Positions 38,671 to 49,067 are shown, counted from the stretch's first letter. The stretch is DNA of 64,000 bases from Platerodrilus igneus (GCA_036346225.1 JARFIW010001488.1:124001-188000); one strand, 5' to 3'. Notes: generated from the sequence alone by a model not told the origin. Translations and numbers: made by a program.

Positions 38671-40335
38671 ATGTGGCCCCGCAAGAGATTCAGAACAGCC
38701 ATTGCCCTCGGGATATACGCCCTCTACATCATCTGGGGATACACAGAGGAAAAGCTTGTTGCAACAGACATACGGAGGCGGACCATTGAGGAGGATAGCA
38801 TTCTGATGATGCTGCACTGCGGGGGGTCTGCATTGATGTGCTTTGCATTCATCCTGCTTCCCAGAATTCCCCCAGTCAAAAGATTTTTTCGGGCAATTGG
38901 GGTGTTCCGGCTGATCGAATGGCTTTTTGGAAAGAGAAGCTACAGCCCCAGCGCGCCTCCTGCCGAGTGCAGGCCCAACCAGAAGCTTGCAAGCGCGCCA
39001 TGCAGGCCTGTGGTTAAGAAGGTGAAGTGCGAGTCGCTTCTGGTGAGAAAGGAGTACCGGCAAATGCGGTACCCAAAGATCTTGTTCATACTCGTCTTCC
39101 TCTCCGCCGCGAACGTCCTTTCGTACCTCTTCGCGTACAGGGCGCTCAACTACACGAGCTACCCAAACCTGGTGATTGTGCGCGCATTCAAGAGGCTTCC
39201 CCTGCAGTTCTCGATGCTCTGCGCGTGCAGAGGGGGCGAGCACTTTCGCCTGCAAAAAAGATCTTTCTCCTCGCTCCTCCTTGTCCTGGGGATATTTACG
39301 TTCATTTTTGTGCAGGGAGACAAGGCAGGCAGCATCGGCCTTGTTCACGGACAGACAAGCATCGAGGCCATGAGGAACTTCAGCGATGCAAAGAAGAGGA
39401 AGATCGTAGAGTCCATCGTGGGGTTTGTCTCGTACAAGGCAGAGAAGAGCACGCAGCCGGGGCCCGGGGAGCAGGCTCTGCTCGAGGGAATTTTGAGGGG
39501 CGAGCGCATCGGGGAACAGACCGCCCAGGAAATCCTGAACTACAGAAGCCTGATAGAGCTCTACAACAACCGTGTCGGGGAAGGGGTCCGCAGCGATGCG
39601 CAGCACGTCCTCCAGGCGCTCAACAACCCGCGGACCGACGGGTACGGGCCTGTGCTCAACTCGCTCTTCTTCGCGCTCATCAGCCTCATGCAAAAGGACG
39701 CGAATTTCGACGAGCTCAACATCTTCATGGAGCGGTGCAAGATCAAGTGCGCGTGCTATTTCTGCTGCTACGCATGGATGAACGTGATCCTCGACGGGGG
39801 AGAAAACATTCTCTTCAGGTCGTTCAAGGTGGACTTCGTCCTGATTCTCTTTGCGATGAACCTGATTTCCACGCTTATTGGGCTGCTCATAGCCATTTGC
39901 TCCACCGAAAAGATAGCGCACACCATACGCGTGATGGACATGGTCGCAGCCTCCTTTTCCCGCGGGAAACTGCGCACGCGCCTAGGCCTGGGCCTTTCGG
40001 AGGCACAGACGACCCCCAGGCAGCTCTGCTTCTTCCTCACCCGGGGAATAGTTCTCATGGTCATCATCAACCCCCTGGCAAAGCTTCTGGCCTACAGAGT
40101 CATGGCCAAGAAGAACCTGGCAATATGGCAGGGAGTCGACATCGGAAAGAAGTTTTTTGCCGTGCTGCTCTCGATTTTCTTCTTCTCCCACAGCTTCACC
40201 ATCAGCCACTGCACAGGGCTCTTCATGATGTTTTCTTCGTTCATCCTGGACCCGTCGATCAACACGATGTTTCTTTCGGCAAAGAGCCTCAACCTTCTGT
40301 ACAGAAAGAAAGGCCTGGCTCCATGTGCCCAATAA
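38671..40335 (+). CDS. SLC35B/UAA-family nucleotide(-sugar) transporter with large insertion
   Basis: A 554-residue multi-spanning protein. The family mark is YRALNYTSYPNLVIVRAFKRLPLQF, matching the AL.YxSYPxQxxxKSCKPIPVM motif of UAA transporters such as HUT1/SLC35B1. It is followed by SLLLVLGIFTFIF, and later by LNLISTLIGLL-type helices and the C-terminal TRGIVLMVIINPLAKLLAY. SLC35B1 carries UDP-sugars or exchanges ATP/ADP across the ER membrane. Substrate cannot be read here: the K-S-C-K-P-I-P signature is RAFKRLP. Between the early and late helices lies an insertion of about 150 residues (39340-39800), which makes the protein about 1.6 times the family length. The stop TAA is within AATAAA. 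Confidence 0.65.
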   Translation: MWPRKRFRTAIALGIYALYIIWGYTEEKLVATDIRRRTIEEDSILMMLHCGGSALMCFAFILLPRIPPVKRFFRAIGVFRLIEWLFGKRSYSPSAPPAECRPNQKLASAPCRPVVKKVKCESLLVRKEYRQMRYPKILFILVFLSAANVLSYLFAYRALNYTSYPNLVIVRAFKRLPLQFSMLCACRGGEHFRLQKRSFSSLLLVLGIFTFIFVQGDKAGSIGLVHGQTSIEAMRNFSDAKKRKIVESIVGFVSYKAEKSTQPGPGEQALLEGILRGERIGEQTAQEILNYRSLIELYNNRVGEGVRSDAQHVLQALNNPRTDGYGPVLNSLFFALISLMQKDANFDELNIFMERCKIKCACYFCCYAWMNVILDGGENILFRSFKVDFVLILFAMNLISTLIGLLIAICSTEKIAHTIRVMDMVAASFSRGKLRTRLGLGLSEAQTTPRQLCFFLTRGIVLMVIINPLAKLLAYRVMAKKNLAIWQGVDIGKKFFAVLLSIFFFSHSFTISHCTGLFMMFSSFILDPSINTMFLSAKSLNLLYRKKGLAPCAQ

Positions 40336-40336
40336 A
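40331..40336 (+). terminator. AATAAA overlapping the transporter stop codon
   Basis: The stop TAA (40333-40335) is part of AATAAA. The next start codon lies 22 bases downstream. Confidence 0.45.
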
Positions 40337-40357
40337 TATACTCTTTTTCTTTTTGTT

Positions 40358-41168
40358 ATGGCATGCGCATTCAGCAAGGTGGTGGTGCATCCTCTGGTGC
40401 TCCTCTCTGTGGTGGACCACTACAGAAGACTGGACCAGCCCCGCGTGGTAGGAACCCTTCTTGGGCGCATAGAGAACAGGTGGCCCACATAACCAACTCG
40501 TATGCGGTGCCCTTCGACGAGTCTGCAGAGAACAGGAATGTGTGGCTCTTCGATACGTCGTACAACGAGAACATGTTCAGGCTTTTCAGCAAGGTGAACT
40601 CGCGGGAGGTCATCCTCGGCTGGTACCACACGTCTCCCCAGATAGAGGAGAACGACCTCCAGATCACACAGACCTTCCACTCGTACACAAAGGACCCGGT
40701 GCTTGCAGTCATAAAACAGAGCTTCCCAGCGGAGCCGTGCCTGTGCAGTGCTACAGGCTCGAGCGCGAGCGGAAGTCCGACAGCGGCACAAGCAGCTATG
40801 TCTTCGGGCACATTCCTTTTGAGATAGAGGCCGAGGAGGCCGAGGAGGTGGGGGTGGAGCAGCTGGTTGAAGAGACGAAGAACGCCAACCTCGGAGATCT
40901 TGGGCACCGCATCGACAACATCCAGCTCGGGCTGAGAGAGCTTTCCAAGAGCCTGGGCACGATAGAGGCGCACCTGCAGAGAATGGAGGAGGGAAAGATT
41001 CCGTACGACAGCGAGCTCATGGAAATCATCCAGGAGGTCATGAACAGAATCCCTCGCAGAGCCCCCGAGACCATGGGGAAGTACATGAAGGAGCTGGAGC
41101 TGAACACATACATCTGCTCTGCCATACGCTCGGTCGTTCTTCTAAACGACATAGAAGAAGGTAAATAA
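40358..41168 (+). CDS. RPN8: 26S proteasome lid subunit Rpn8 (MPN), two frame breaks
   Basis: Rpn8 is the inactive MPN partner of the deubiquitinase Rpn11 in the proteasome lid. The first frame (ATG 40358) reads VVVHPLVLLSVVDHY and RVVGTLLG. The second reads TNSYAVPFDE, NMFRLFSKVNSREVILGWYHTSP. The third reads FGHIPFEIEAEEAEEVGVEQL and ends with helices containing ICSAIRSVVLLNDI. The metal-binding HxH motif is absent, as normal for Rpn8. The frame changes are at about 40472-40476 and AAAA 40713-40716; adding one base to each gives IEEQVAHITNSYAVPF and VIKTELPSGAVPVQCY. eIF3f and Csn6 are related, but the EIEAEEAEEVGVE block is Rpn8-specific. Confidence 0.9.
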
Positions 41169-41284
41169 ATGCCTCTTGCCGCCCCCACCCCAGACTCGCT
41201 GTTTGGCCGGGAAGCTCGACGTCTGCTGGCTGGAGGCAGCACGGCAAGTCATTGCGGGAGCTTTCTCTTTATTGTAGCGCATTT

Positions 41285-44200
41285 CTAGTCGTCGGAGGAG
41301 ACTCCCTCGAGATATCGATCCCACGGCTTCACCTCTGCCTTCCTTGCCTCTTCCCCTCCCGCGCTCCTCTTCTTGGGCCCCTGGCCCTTGGCTCCTTTTC
41401 TCCTGGGCTTTTCTGCGTCCTCCACAGCTCGCCCCTCCTCCCACTTCTTGATCTCCGCCAGGAATGCATCGATGTCCTGCAGCCACATCTCCTCAATGCT
41501 TTTCGCTAGAAGCAGCTCGTACTCGCTCTGCTTGGCCTCCTTCTCCTTTTCAAGCTTGGCAATCCTCTCCTCTGTGAGCGTCGAGATCTGCATGTTCAGG
41601 AGGTAGTCGTAAGACCCGTCCCTCTTGTGGTACTCTTTCTGCTCCATCTCCAGGGATATGTCTGCCCCCTTCCTCTTCACCACCACAAGGGTCCCGTTCA
41701 CAACCTCCCGCACAAACTGCACTCTGTTTTCCAGGATCGTGAGCTCGGACTTTATCTTCTGGAGGAGGTGGTCCTTCCGCTTTACGTAGAGGTCTTTGCG
41801 CACCTCGAAGAACTCTTCCAGAACAGCCTCTGCTGTCTCGTACCTCCTGAGCTGCCCTGTGCTGTCGAAGCAGACCATGTTTGCTGTGGAGAGCGTCGAA
41901 ACAAGCTTCATGTTCTTCTCTATGTCTCCCTTCAGGCTGGGGGCCTTTATCTCGAAATGCACCCTTGTGTCCGTGTTGTACTCCCTGAAGTCCTTGATGG
42001 CCCCGCTCTCCAGCTGGGTCTCTAGAAACTCCTTGTACACCTGCGTCCAGAGCCCAACAGGGAGCTCTGTCACAGCCAAGACGTCCTTGGCGCTCTTCTC
42101 GTACACCCCAACCGTTCTGTACTTTCCCCGAAATCTTCTCCACGTCCCCCTCGAACCCTCTGTACCAGGGAGCCATCTCGAATGTTGGCAGCCCCCTTAT
42201 CTTCATCCGGATGTTCTCTGCAATGTCCCGTGGGTTGTACAGGGGAATGGTTGTGCTCCATCCTGTTCCAATCCCCTCTGCCCCGTTCATGAGCACAAGC
42301 GGGAGGATGGGCACATACCTGTCTGGCTCGACGGAGATGTTGTCGTCCTTCTGGTATGTGAGCAGCGCGTCGTCTTCCTCCCTGAAGAGCATCCTTGTGA
42401 ATGCAGAGAGCGCCGTGTAGATGTATCTTGAGCTGGCAGCATCCTTTCCTCCCTGCAGCCTCGTGCCGAACTGCCCGCGCGCCTGGAGAAGAGGCACGTT
42501 GTTCGACCCCACAAAGTCCTGGGCAAGATTTACAATAGTCATGCAGAGGCTCTGCTCCCCGTGGTGGTACGCAGACTGCTCGGACACGTACCCAGCAAGC
42601 TGCGCAACCTTGATCTCGCTGCGCAGGTTCCGCTTGAAGCAGCTGAAAAGCACCTTCCTCTGCCCGGGCTTCAGGCCGTCCACCACGCTGGGGATCGATC
42701 GGACGTTGTCGGCCATCGAAAACAGCACAAGCTCCTTGTCGATGAAGTCTGTGATGGAAATGACAGGGGCCCGGTTGTCTAGGTACGTGCCTGGAACAAA
42801 CTCCTTGAGCCAGACCTTCCGCGACTCGATGCGCTTCTTGCTGAACGCAAGCTCGATCCGCTCCTGGTCTCTCGGCGTGATTGGGCTGAACTCTTTCATG
42901 TGCATCTCCAGGTTCGAGAAGTACTTCTTCGCGTCCTTCGCGGTGCTTGTTCCCAGACCCTTGTAGTACTTCACGTGCCACCCGCGCTGCCTGCCCTCTG
43001 CAGACTCTGCCCACGCCTCGAACTCGGGGATCGTAAAGAAGTCTATTTCGTCCCGGCCCCTCGTGACGCGCACAATCGGCGTGATAAACTCCAGCAGAAA
43101 CCCCTTTATCCTCAGGAGCGACGGAAAGAAGTGCTCAAACATGTTGATGATCAAGCCTTTGATGTGGCTCCCGTCGTGGTCCTGGTCGGTCATGATCATG
43201 ACGTGTCCGTACCGCAGGCTTTCCGTGCTCGTGTACTCCCTTCCGTGCTGCAGCCCCATGATCTTCTTTATGTTGCATATCTCTGCGTTCTCCATCAGCT
43301 GCTTGTGCCCGGCCTCCCTTACATTCAGGAGCTTCCCCCTGAGCGGGAACACCCCGTAGTAGTCTCTCCCCACAACAGAAAGCCCGCTTACTGCGAGCGC
43401 CTTTGCCGAGTCTCCCTCCGTGAGAATGAGCGTGCACATGTGGCCGCTCCTGGTCCCCGCGTTGTTTGCGTCGTCCAGCTTGGGGATTCCGCGCAGCTTC
43501 GACGTCTTGTGTCCGTCTGTCTTTTTGAGCTGCATGTCCTGCCTAGCCCTTGCGGCCATCGCAGACTTCTCCAGCAGCCCGCTCTTTGCAACCTTCGCGA
43601 TGAACGCGCTTGAAAGCGTGCACTTGGACCCGAAGCTTGCAGGCCTCAGGGTGAGCGTTTCCTTCGTCTGGGAGTCGAACGCCGGGTTCTCGATCAGGCA
43701 GTTTATGAACAGAAACATGTTTGACTTTACCTGGATCGGCTTGATGACCATGCCCTTCTCTTTCTTCTTGGCCTGCTCAATCACAGAGGACACAATCTGG
43801 TCTGCAATGTGCGCAACATGCGTCCCCCCCTTTGGGGTTGAGATCCTGTTCACGAAGCTTACCTGCTGGAACTGGTCGTCGCCAAGCACAAAGGCAATTT
43901 CCCACCGCCCGCTTGTCTCGTACACAGGCTTCACGCCCTCCTCTCCGTCGAAGTAGAGCTCGATGTACTCTTTGAAATTCCGCACAGGATCTGCTCCTCG
44001 TTCAGGTACACCTTTACTGCGCCCGCTGTCCCCGCAAGGTCGTACACCCTCCGCACAAGCAGGGAGACAAGCTCGTCCTCCAGCCGCTCCATCCCAAACT
44101 TCTCAAGGTCTGCGCTGAACGTAACCTGCGTGTACTCTGGCCCGCTGTACTCCTCTATCTGCGGCGCCTCTTTCTCCATCATGTTGCGCCTGTACACCTG

Positions 44201-44710
44201 CTTGAACCGCCTTCTGCGCTGCCTGTCGCATGTCTCGATTGTGAACTCCTTGCTGAAGATGTTGCAGAGCTTTGCGCCGTACCCGTTCCTCCCCCCAGTC
44301 ATCTTCTTTTCGTCGTCGTTGTAGTTGGATGACGTGAGCAGGTGCCCAAAGATCAGCTCGGGGACATAGACCTTCTCCTCTGCGTGCATCACCACAGGGA
44401 TGCCCTTTCCGTCGTTGTACACAGAAATCACGTTTTTCTCCTGGTCAAGGGTCACCTTGATCGTGGACATTTTCGGGTCCCTGGTCTTGTTGTCTGCCGC
44501 ATTCACGATGATCTCGTCGAATATCTTGTACAGGCCCGGGACATACGAAATGGTTTTCCACACAATCTTCTTTTTCTCTGCGTCCCAGACAAACATGCTC
44601 CTGGTGTCTTTCTGGATCGACCCGACGTACGTGTCTGGCCTGAGCAGCACGTGCTCTATGGGCGTTTTCTTCTGGTATGTCTCCTCGATGCTCTTCGGCT
44701 TTGTGCTCAT
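41285..44710 (-). CDS. TOP2: DNA topoisomerase II, two frame breaks
   Basis: About 1,140 codons. Topoisomerase II passes one duplex through another using ATP. The N-terminal GHKL ATPase has IFDEIIVNAADNK and GGRNGYGAKLCNIFS. The TOPRIM domain has LTEGDSAKALAVSG and the metal motif DQDHDGSH. The cleavage domain has GGKDAASSRYIYTALS, with the DNA-linking tyrosine, and YHHGEQSLC. The protein ends soon after the breakage-reunion domain, so the long regulatory C-terminus of yeast Top2 is reduced to a short basic-acidic tail. One base must be added at about GG 43987-43988 (repair IPVRNFKEYIELYF). One must be removed at AAA 42131-42133 (TTT on the coding strand; repair EKIRGKYRTVGVYEK). Confidence 0.96.
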
Positions 44711-44987
44711 ACCAAAAAGAAATTTCCCGCTTCATTTTATTTTTGGGGTGCATCCTTCAGGCTCTGCTGCGCTCCTGCACGGAAACTTGCCGGAAAGCAG
44801 CGCGCCGAAGCGGAGGGAGCTTCCGCTGCCCCAAAATGGCTTGCTGCCCAAAGAAAAGACAGTCTTCTGGCTGCGCACAGCAGCTAGGCGGGCGGGGCTT
44901 TTTGGAGCGCAGAGACGTGCTCAGATAATCTCTGTCTCTGACTCCTGGGCCGGGCGCTAAATAAAAATAAAATTCTCAAAAGCACTC
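44711..44987. other. Longest unexplained divergent intergenic region
   Basis: 277 bases between divergent starts. It has A/T tracts at both ends (an AAATTTCCCGCTTC-type edge near TOP2, and AAATAAAAATAAAATTC before 44988) and a G+C-rich middle with short inverted segments such as GGGAGCTTCC. No tRNA or conserved frame is seen. A small structured RNA cannot be excluded by eye. Confidence 0.4.
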
Positions 44988-45680
44988 ATGCCTGCCGCCG
45001 AAGAGATAGGCTTTGCTGAAAAGGAAATAGAGGCTCTTCTGGAGAGCAGCACTCTTGCCAGGACGTTCTTATTTCCCTGCCTGGCTCCTGCGCTTTTTGC
45101 ATATATTGCCCTGGTGGTAACAGAGACGCTGTCCCTCGCTCCCCCAGGAAGCTCCTTCTGGTTTTTTTCTGCATACACTCTTGCGCTTCTTTCCAGCGAG
45201 GAGTGCTCAATTGCGGCGATCCTCAAGAAGGCGTATTTCCAGGCCAGGAGCTCGATTTTGTTCTTTTTTGGGTACTATTTCGGGACCCTGCTTGTGGCTT
45301 TTTTCTCGTTCATCCTGTTCTCAAGCAGCTGCTACACAATCACGGACAACATTGTCCTGAGCGCGTGCTCGTACATCCTCTCGGGGCTGCTGCTCCTTCT
45401 TTTCTATGTGTTCACGAAAGATGCTGTAGGCGGGCGAGTTGTGCTCACATTTGTTGCTGCCCTCGTGTTTATAGTTCTGGAGTTTTTCCTGGTTGCAATG
45501 ATTATCTTTATGATTGTGGACCCTTTCTTTATCCACAACGCCATCTCGGGGGTTCTCGCCTTCTTCAAGGTCTGGGAAGGGTCGCCGAAGCAGCCGCCAG
45601 TCTTTACAAAATCCCGGAAGGTGCCCCTGAGAGGCCAGGCTGCGCCAGGAGGCTCGCGCTGGAAGGCATATAAATCTTAA
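44988..45680 (+). CDS. Small polytopic membrane protein, unknown
   Basis: An intact 230-residue protein with five to six hydrophobic helices (about residues 28-50, 55-70, 85-112, 118-142, 148-166 and 168-190). A basic, proline-rich cytosolic-type tail follows (KQPPVFTKSRKVPLRG). Aromatics are frequent in the helices (FFFGYYFGT). I recognise no family signature. The ATG follows AAATAAAAATAAAATTC. The next gene starts 16 bases after its stop on the same strand. Confidence 0.72.
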   Translation: MPAAEEIGFAEKEIEALLESSTLARTFLFPCLAPALFAYIALVVTETLSLAPPGSSFWFFSAYTLALLSSEECSIAAILKKAYFQARSSILFFFGYYFGTLLVAFFSFILFSSSCYTITDNIVLSACSYILSGLLLLLFYVFTKDAVGGRVVLTFVAALVFIVLEFFLVAMIIFMIVDPFFIHNAISGVLAFFKVWEGSPKQPPVFTKSRKVPLRGQAAPGGSRWKAYKS

Positions 45681-45696
45681 AGGGGAAGGAGTGTCT

Positions 45697-47484
45697 ATGG
45701 ACACAAGTGTGGCTCGAGGCGCAGCCGTCGGGACCCTAGTTGCACTGCTTCTGGTGATTGCGGCAGTGTTCTCCCGGCTCGACAAGAAACGCGTGCAGAG
45801 CGTCCCAGAGGAGATAGACTTGGCGATTGAAGTGGAGTTTGAGGAAAGCATCGAGAAGAAAGACGTGGGCAGAAGGAGGGCGAGGGATCTGCTTGTGTAT
45901 GCACAGCATCTCTACATGAAAGAAGTCCAGGGCTCTAGGCGAGCAAGCTTCAGGGAGTTCCTGGAGCAGAGATTTGGCTCTGGGCTTGTGGAGGAAGCAT
46001 CCCACATGGCTCCAATTGGAACTGTCTTCGTGGAGAAGGGCAAATGTAGGAGGGAAGAAGGAGCAGGCCAGAAGAACACGTTTCTTTTTGCTGTCGTCCC
46101 CGAGATGGCAGATGAGCTGGAGGATGAAGCCGGAGGGGAGGCAGCAAGTGGAAAAGAAAATATTGCAGAAGCAAGCACAGCCAATGAGGCGGGCCAGAAG
46201 AATAACAGGCAGGAAGAAAAGGGGAGGACACCAGGAGAGAATTCAGGGGATGAACACCAGCCAGCAGCGGAGACCGCCCAAGGAGGAAGGAGAGAGCAAG
46301 GAAAACCAAGATGCGCCAGCGCCATTTTATTGCCGAAGCAAGGCCCCTCAGGGCAAGTGGCTCTCCGAGTTTTTTCAACCAGTAAGCATGATCTTAGCTA
46401 CCCGGGCATAGCGCAACGTGCCCAGGTCCTTGGAAATAGCGCCCTCTACATCAAGAATGCCTCGGAAGTCTCCTCCAACACCCTAGGAATAGACAAGGCG
46501 CGCTCTATAGTGTGCACGGGCTCAGAGACAGTAAGTCTCTGTGCGCAGGAGTTCAAGGCTCTTGGCTTCCTCCAGATTTCCGGCTGCAGGAAGCTTGTGC
46601 TTGCAGGAGCCTTCCCCTCTCTCCAGACAGTGTACCTCGATGGCCCTGCTGTGTGCAGCACCAGGCCCCTTGTATTTCCTTTCCTCGAGAAGGCCTATCT
46701 CTCCAACCTGCCAAACACAGGATTTCTGTCTTCCTGGAGCATTCCTGCGCTGAGAAAGCTCAGAATATCAAATGCAGAGCTTGGCAGAGATGAAATTTTC
46801 CAGGTCTTCAGGCAGTGCCCCGCTCTGAAGAGCCTGGCGCTCGCGAAAATAGATGCCTCGCTCGGGCCTAAGAGGTCGGATCTTTCCACGTACAGCTACC
46901 AGTGCATGTTCCAGGAAGAGTTTCCAGCTATGGAGTGCTCTCTGCTTGAGCTCACGGATATGCGCAGGCCCATAGACCTGCGGGTGGTTTTTGCCATGGC
47001 GCGGAAGCCAGAAACACTGTGCATAAAAATACGCTCCTCGGAATACATCCTTCCGGAGCCTCTCGCAAGCAGATTCGGCTCGCTGGAGATAGAGAGCTCC
47101 GAGAATCTTGCTCCCTCCTCGGCGAGAGAGGCGCGCAGGGAGCCGAAGAGATCTTTCTTCCCTAGGCTGTTGCGGAATAAAATCGGCGGAAAGTTACCCC
47201 ATGATCCTTCTTTGGGAAATCCAAAAGCCAATCAGACGGTTTGGGCCTTTTCGAGGCTGCTTTCTGGCCTTTCCTTTTGCCGCTTATTAGCCAAGGCTTC
47301 TCGCAACCCCGCTCCCTGTTCTGCCTCGCAGAAACGCGCTCCAGGCGCAGCAATAGTGAGGCTTTCTGCGATTTCAAGAGTGAATTTTCCGTCTCCGGGA
47401 GGGTGTGCGGCGGCAGATTGGCGGACAGCTTGGGGCACTGTGCGGAGGAAAAAGATAAATAGAAGAAAAATTTTAGAAGGATGA
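45697..47484 (+). CDS. Membrane-anchored leucine-rich protein, lineage-specific candidate; C-terminus uncertain
   Basis: Up to 595 residues. A hydrophobic segment at about residues 6-27 (AVGTLVALLLVIAAVF) is a signal anchor. Residues about 30-220 are charged and low-complexity (DELEDEAGGEAASGKEN). From about 250 the sequence has leucine-rich-repeat-like units (FLQISGCRKLVLAGAFPSLQ, YLDGPAV, LEKAYLSNLPN, ALRKLRISNAEL, LKSLALAKIDAS). The plan is shared with 22150-23484. After about 47160 the sequence turns into Arg/Ser/Pro-rich text with no pattern, and an AATAAA occurs at 47176. A one-base indel there would end the protein near 47178, leaving about 300 bases of non-coding sequence before the next gene. 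I know of no orthologue. Confidence 0.68.
   Translation: MDTSVARGAAVGTLVALLLVIAAVFSRLDKKRVQSVPEEIDLAIEVEFEESIEKKDVGRRRARDLLVYAQHLYMKEVQGSRRASFREFLEQRFGSGLVEEASHMAPIGTVFVEKGKCRREEGAGQKNTFLFAVVPEMADELEDEAGGEAASGKENIAEASTANEAGQKNNRQEEKGRTPGENSGDEHQPAAETAQGGRREQGKPRCASAILLPKQGPSGQVALRVFSTSKHDLSYPGIAQRAQVLGNSALYIKNASEVSSNTLGIDKARSIVCTGSETVSLCAQEFKALGFLQISGCRKLVLAGAFPSLQTVYLDGPAVCSTRPLVFPFLEKAYLSNLPNTGFLSSWSIPALRKLRISNAELGRDEIFQVFRQCPALKSLALAKIDASLGPKRSDLSTYSYQCMFQEEFPAMECSLLELTDMRRPIDLRVVFAMARKPETLCIKIRSSEYILPEPLASRFGSLEIESSENLAPSSAREARREPKRSFFPRLLRNKIGGKLPHDPSLGNPKANQTVWAFSRLLSGLSFCRLLAKASRNPAPCSASQKRAPGAAIVRLSAISRVNFPSPGGCAAADWRTAWGTVRRKKINRRKILEG
47180..47480. other. Probable non-coding spacer, formally open in the preceding frame
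   Basis: Although an open frame continues through it, this stretch lacks the repeat pattern of the preceding protein. It is skewed to Arg, Ser, Ala and Pro codons. It ends with AAAAATTTTAG, the promoter-type box of the amino-acid transporter. I see no RNA gene. Confidence 0.4.
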
Positions 47485-48779
47485 CTAAAGAGGCGGAAGC
47501 TGGCGGGATATCTGTTGGAAAGGCGGTTTTCCCAATGATCAGCTCGATAATGGGCGCAGGGATACTGATGATGGCGGTCGGAATCCAGGACCTGGGGTAC
47601 CTTTTGGGGCCAACTGCATTGCTCCTGGTTTCTGCGCTCACGCTCTTCACGCTTTACACCCTCATCCACGGCGCAAGCAAAATCAGCAAAAAGGACGTAA
47701 GCTACTTCGACGTGTGCAAGCAGGCCTCCCCGGCGCTTGGATACTGCGCAGACTTCTTCATTGGGATGCAGGGATATGGGTCGTGTTTGGCATACTACCT
47801 AATTCTGAGAAGGTGGGTCATAAAAGACATTCTTCGGATCAGCGCGCCCAGCTACGGCACAAGCGTGTACATCGGGGCAGGGCTCATGCTCCTCCTCTCT
47901 CTGCTCTCCGCACAGAAGAGCCTCGACAAGCTCCGCTTCGCCACAATGCTCTCCACGGCCTCGGTCTCGTATCTCTCGCTCATGGTTGCGTTCTACTTTG
48001 TGCTCTCGCTGATATACTCGACAAAGACCGTGCCTTACATCGAAGGAAAGGGCATTGACTCCGCAGTGAGGTACGCTCCTGTGGCCCTGAACAAGAATGT
48101 TTCCACGGGGCTGCCCACGTTCGTCTTTGCAATGGGCTGCCACCAGAACATGGTCAAGGTCTTTTCGTCGCTGAAGGAAAAAACCGTCAAGAACGGGGTC
48201 TCTGTGGCCCTCTACTCAGTCGTGGCAGCCACGCTCATCTACGGGACAGTTGGCATCTGCGGCTACCTCACACTGGGGCACGGGCAGTCAAAAAACATTC
48301 TCGACACCCTGACAGGAGAGAGCGGGGGCTCGTTCTTCTACAACACAATCGCAAAGGAGCTTGGGAAAAAGTGGCTGGCAGGAATCACGCTTGCGCGAAT
48401 CGCCATGGTCTGCGTGCTTCTTGCAGGGTTCCCTGTCCAGATGCATCCCACAAGGGACTCGCTGATGACGTTTGTCAAAGTCCCCTTCAAGAACCTCGTC
48501 GCCAGACACAAGGACACGGCAAACATCCTCGTGACGCTGACGCTGTGCCTCTCCATCTTTGCGATTGGGCTGAAGGCAGACCAGGCGGAGGTGTTCATGA
48601 ACATAGTTGGGGCCACAGCATCTTGCTACGTCATGTACCTGCTCCCCGCAATCTCCTACATGTTCTCTCCAAGAAAGACAATGCACTTCCACGCACTGTC
48701 TATCATGGTGGCTTTGTTCAGCGTGGGGCTCAGCGGCGCTAATATCTACACCTTGGTTCAGAAGTACCTCATTAAGTAG
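47481..48779 (+). CDS. AAAP-family amino-acid transporter (vacuolar Avt/SLC38 type)
   Basis: An intact 432-residue protein with about eleven transmembrane helices. The first helix carries the family mark AVFPMISSIMGAGILMMAVGIQDLGYLLG (compare N..K.ilG.GiLa.P.A....G). Further marks are GSCLAYYLILRR, STGLPTFVFAMGCHQNMVKVFSSL (compare ..lp...fAf.cH.n...i...l) and GICGYLTLGHGQSKNIL. AAAP carriers move neutral amino acids with protons or sodium. In fungi of this group they sit on the vacuole or plasma membrane. The ATG at 47481 follows AAAAATTTTAGAAGG. Confidence 0.9.
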   Translation: MTKEAEAGGISVGKAVFPMISSIMGAGILMMAVGIQDLGYLLGPTALLLVSALTLFTLYTLIHGASKISKKDVSYFDVCKQASPALGYCADFFIGMQGYGSCLAYYLILRRWVIKDILRISAPSYGTSVYIGAGLMLLLSLLSAQKSLDKLRFATMLSTASVSYLSLMVAFYFVLSLIYSTKTVPYIEGKGIDSAVRYAPVALNKNVSTGLPTFVFAMGCHQNMVKVFSSLKEKTVKNGVSVALYSVVAATLIYGTVGICGYLTLGHGQSKNILDTLTGESGGSFFYNTIAKELGKKWLAGITLARIAMVCVLLAGFPVQMHPTRDSLMTFVKVPFKNLVARHKDTANILVTLTLCLSIFAIGLKADQAEVFMNIVGATASCYVMYLLPAISYMFSPRKTMHFHALSIMVALFSVGLSGANIYTLVQKYLIK

Positions 48780-48800
48780 ATGTCCTAAATAAAGACTCCT

Positions 48801-49067
48801 TTATTTACGTGCTCTTTCTTCCCCAAGGAACTTCTCCACCTCCTCGACAATTGAGACCGAGGAGACCCCAAGGTCCTCTCCGTGCATTTTTATCCCGGAG
48901 CCCTCTCCCCGCTGGACCAAGTCCTTGAGGCGCCTCACATGCCCAACCATCCTGGCCACTTCTCCCGGAACGTCTCCCTCCATCTTCACGCCCTCCAAGA
49001 CCCCCCGCAGGCCACGCACAACTCCCTGGAGAGCCTCAACTGCCTCTTCGAACTCGTCCTCCTGCAT
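48801..49067 (-). CDS. Small helical coiled-coil protein, unknown
   Basis: An 88-residue protein with two heptad-rich helices (EFEEAVEALQGVVRGLRGVLEGV and VARMVGHVRRLKDLV) and a short acidic-to-basic tail. The start is directly preceded by GGATTTTTA on the coding strand, which supports a real gene. The size and hairpin shape resemble many small complex subunits (Mediator, kinetochore, vesicle tethering), but no signature distinguishes them. Confidence 0.65.
   Translation of the reverse strand: MQEDEFEEAVEALQGVVRGLRGVLEGVKMEGDVPGEVARMVGHVRRLKDLVQRGEGSGIKMHGEDLGVSSVSIVEEVEKFLGEERARK

Noticed and set aside
39027..40451. 474-codon plus frame overlapping the SLC35B-type gene
   Set aside because: Arg/His/Pro-rich shadow in another frame of the same strand; the overlapped frame has membrane helices and the family motif.
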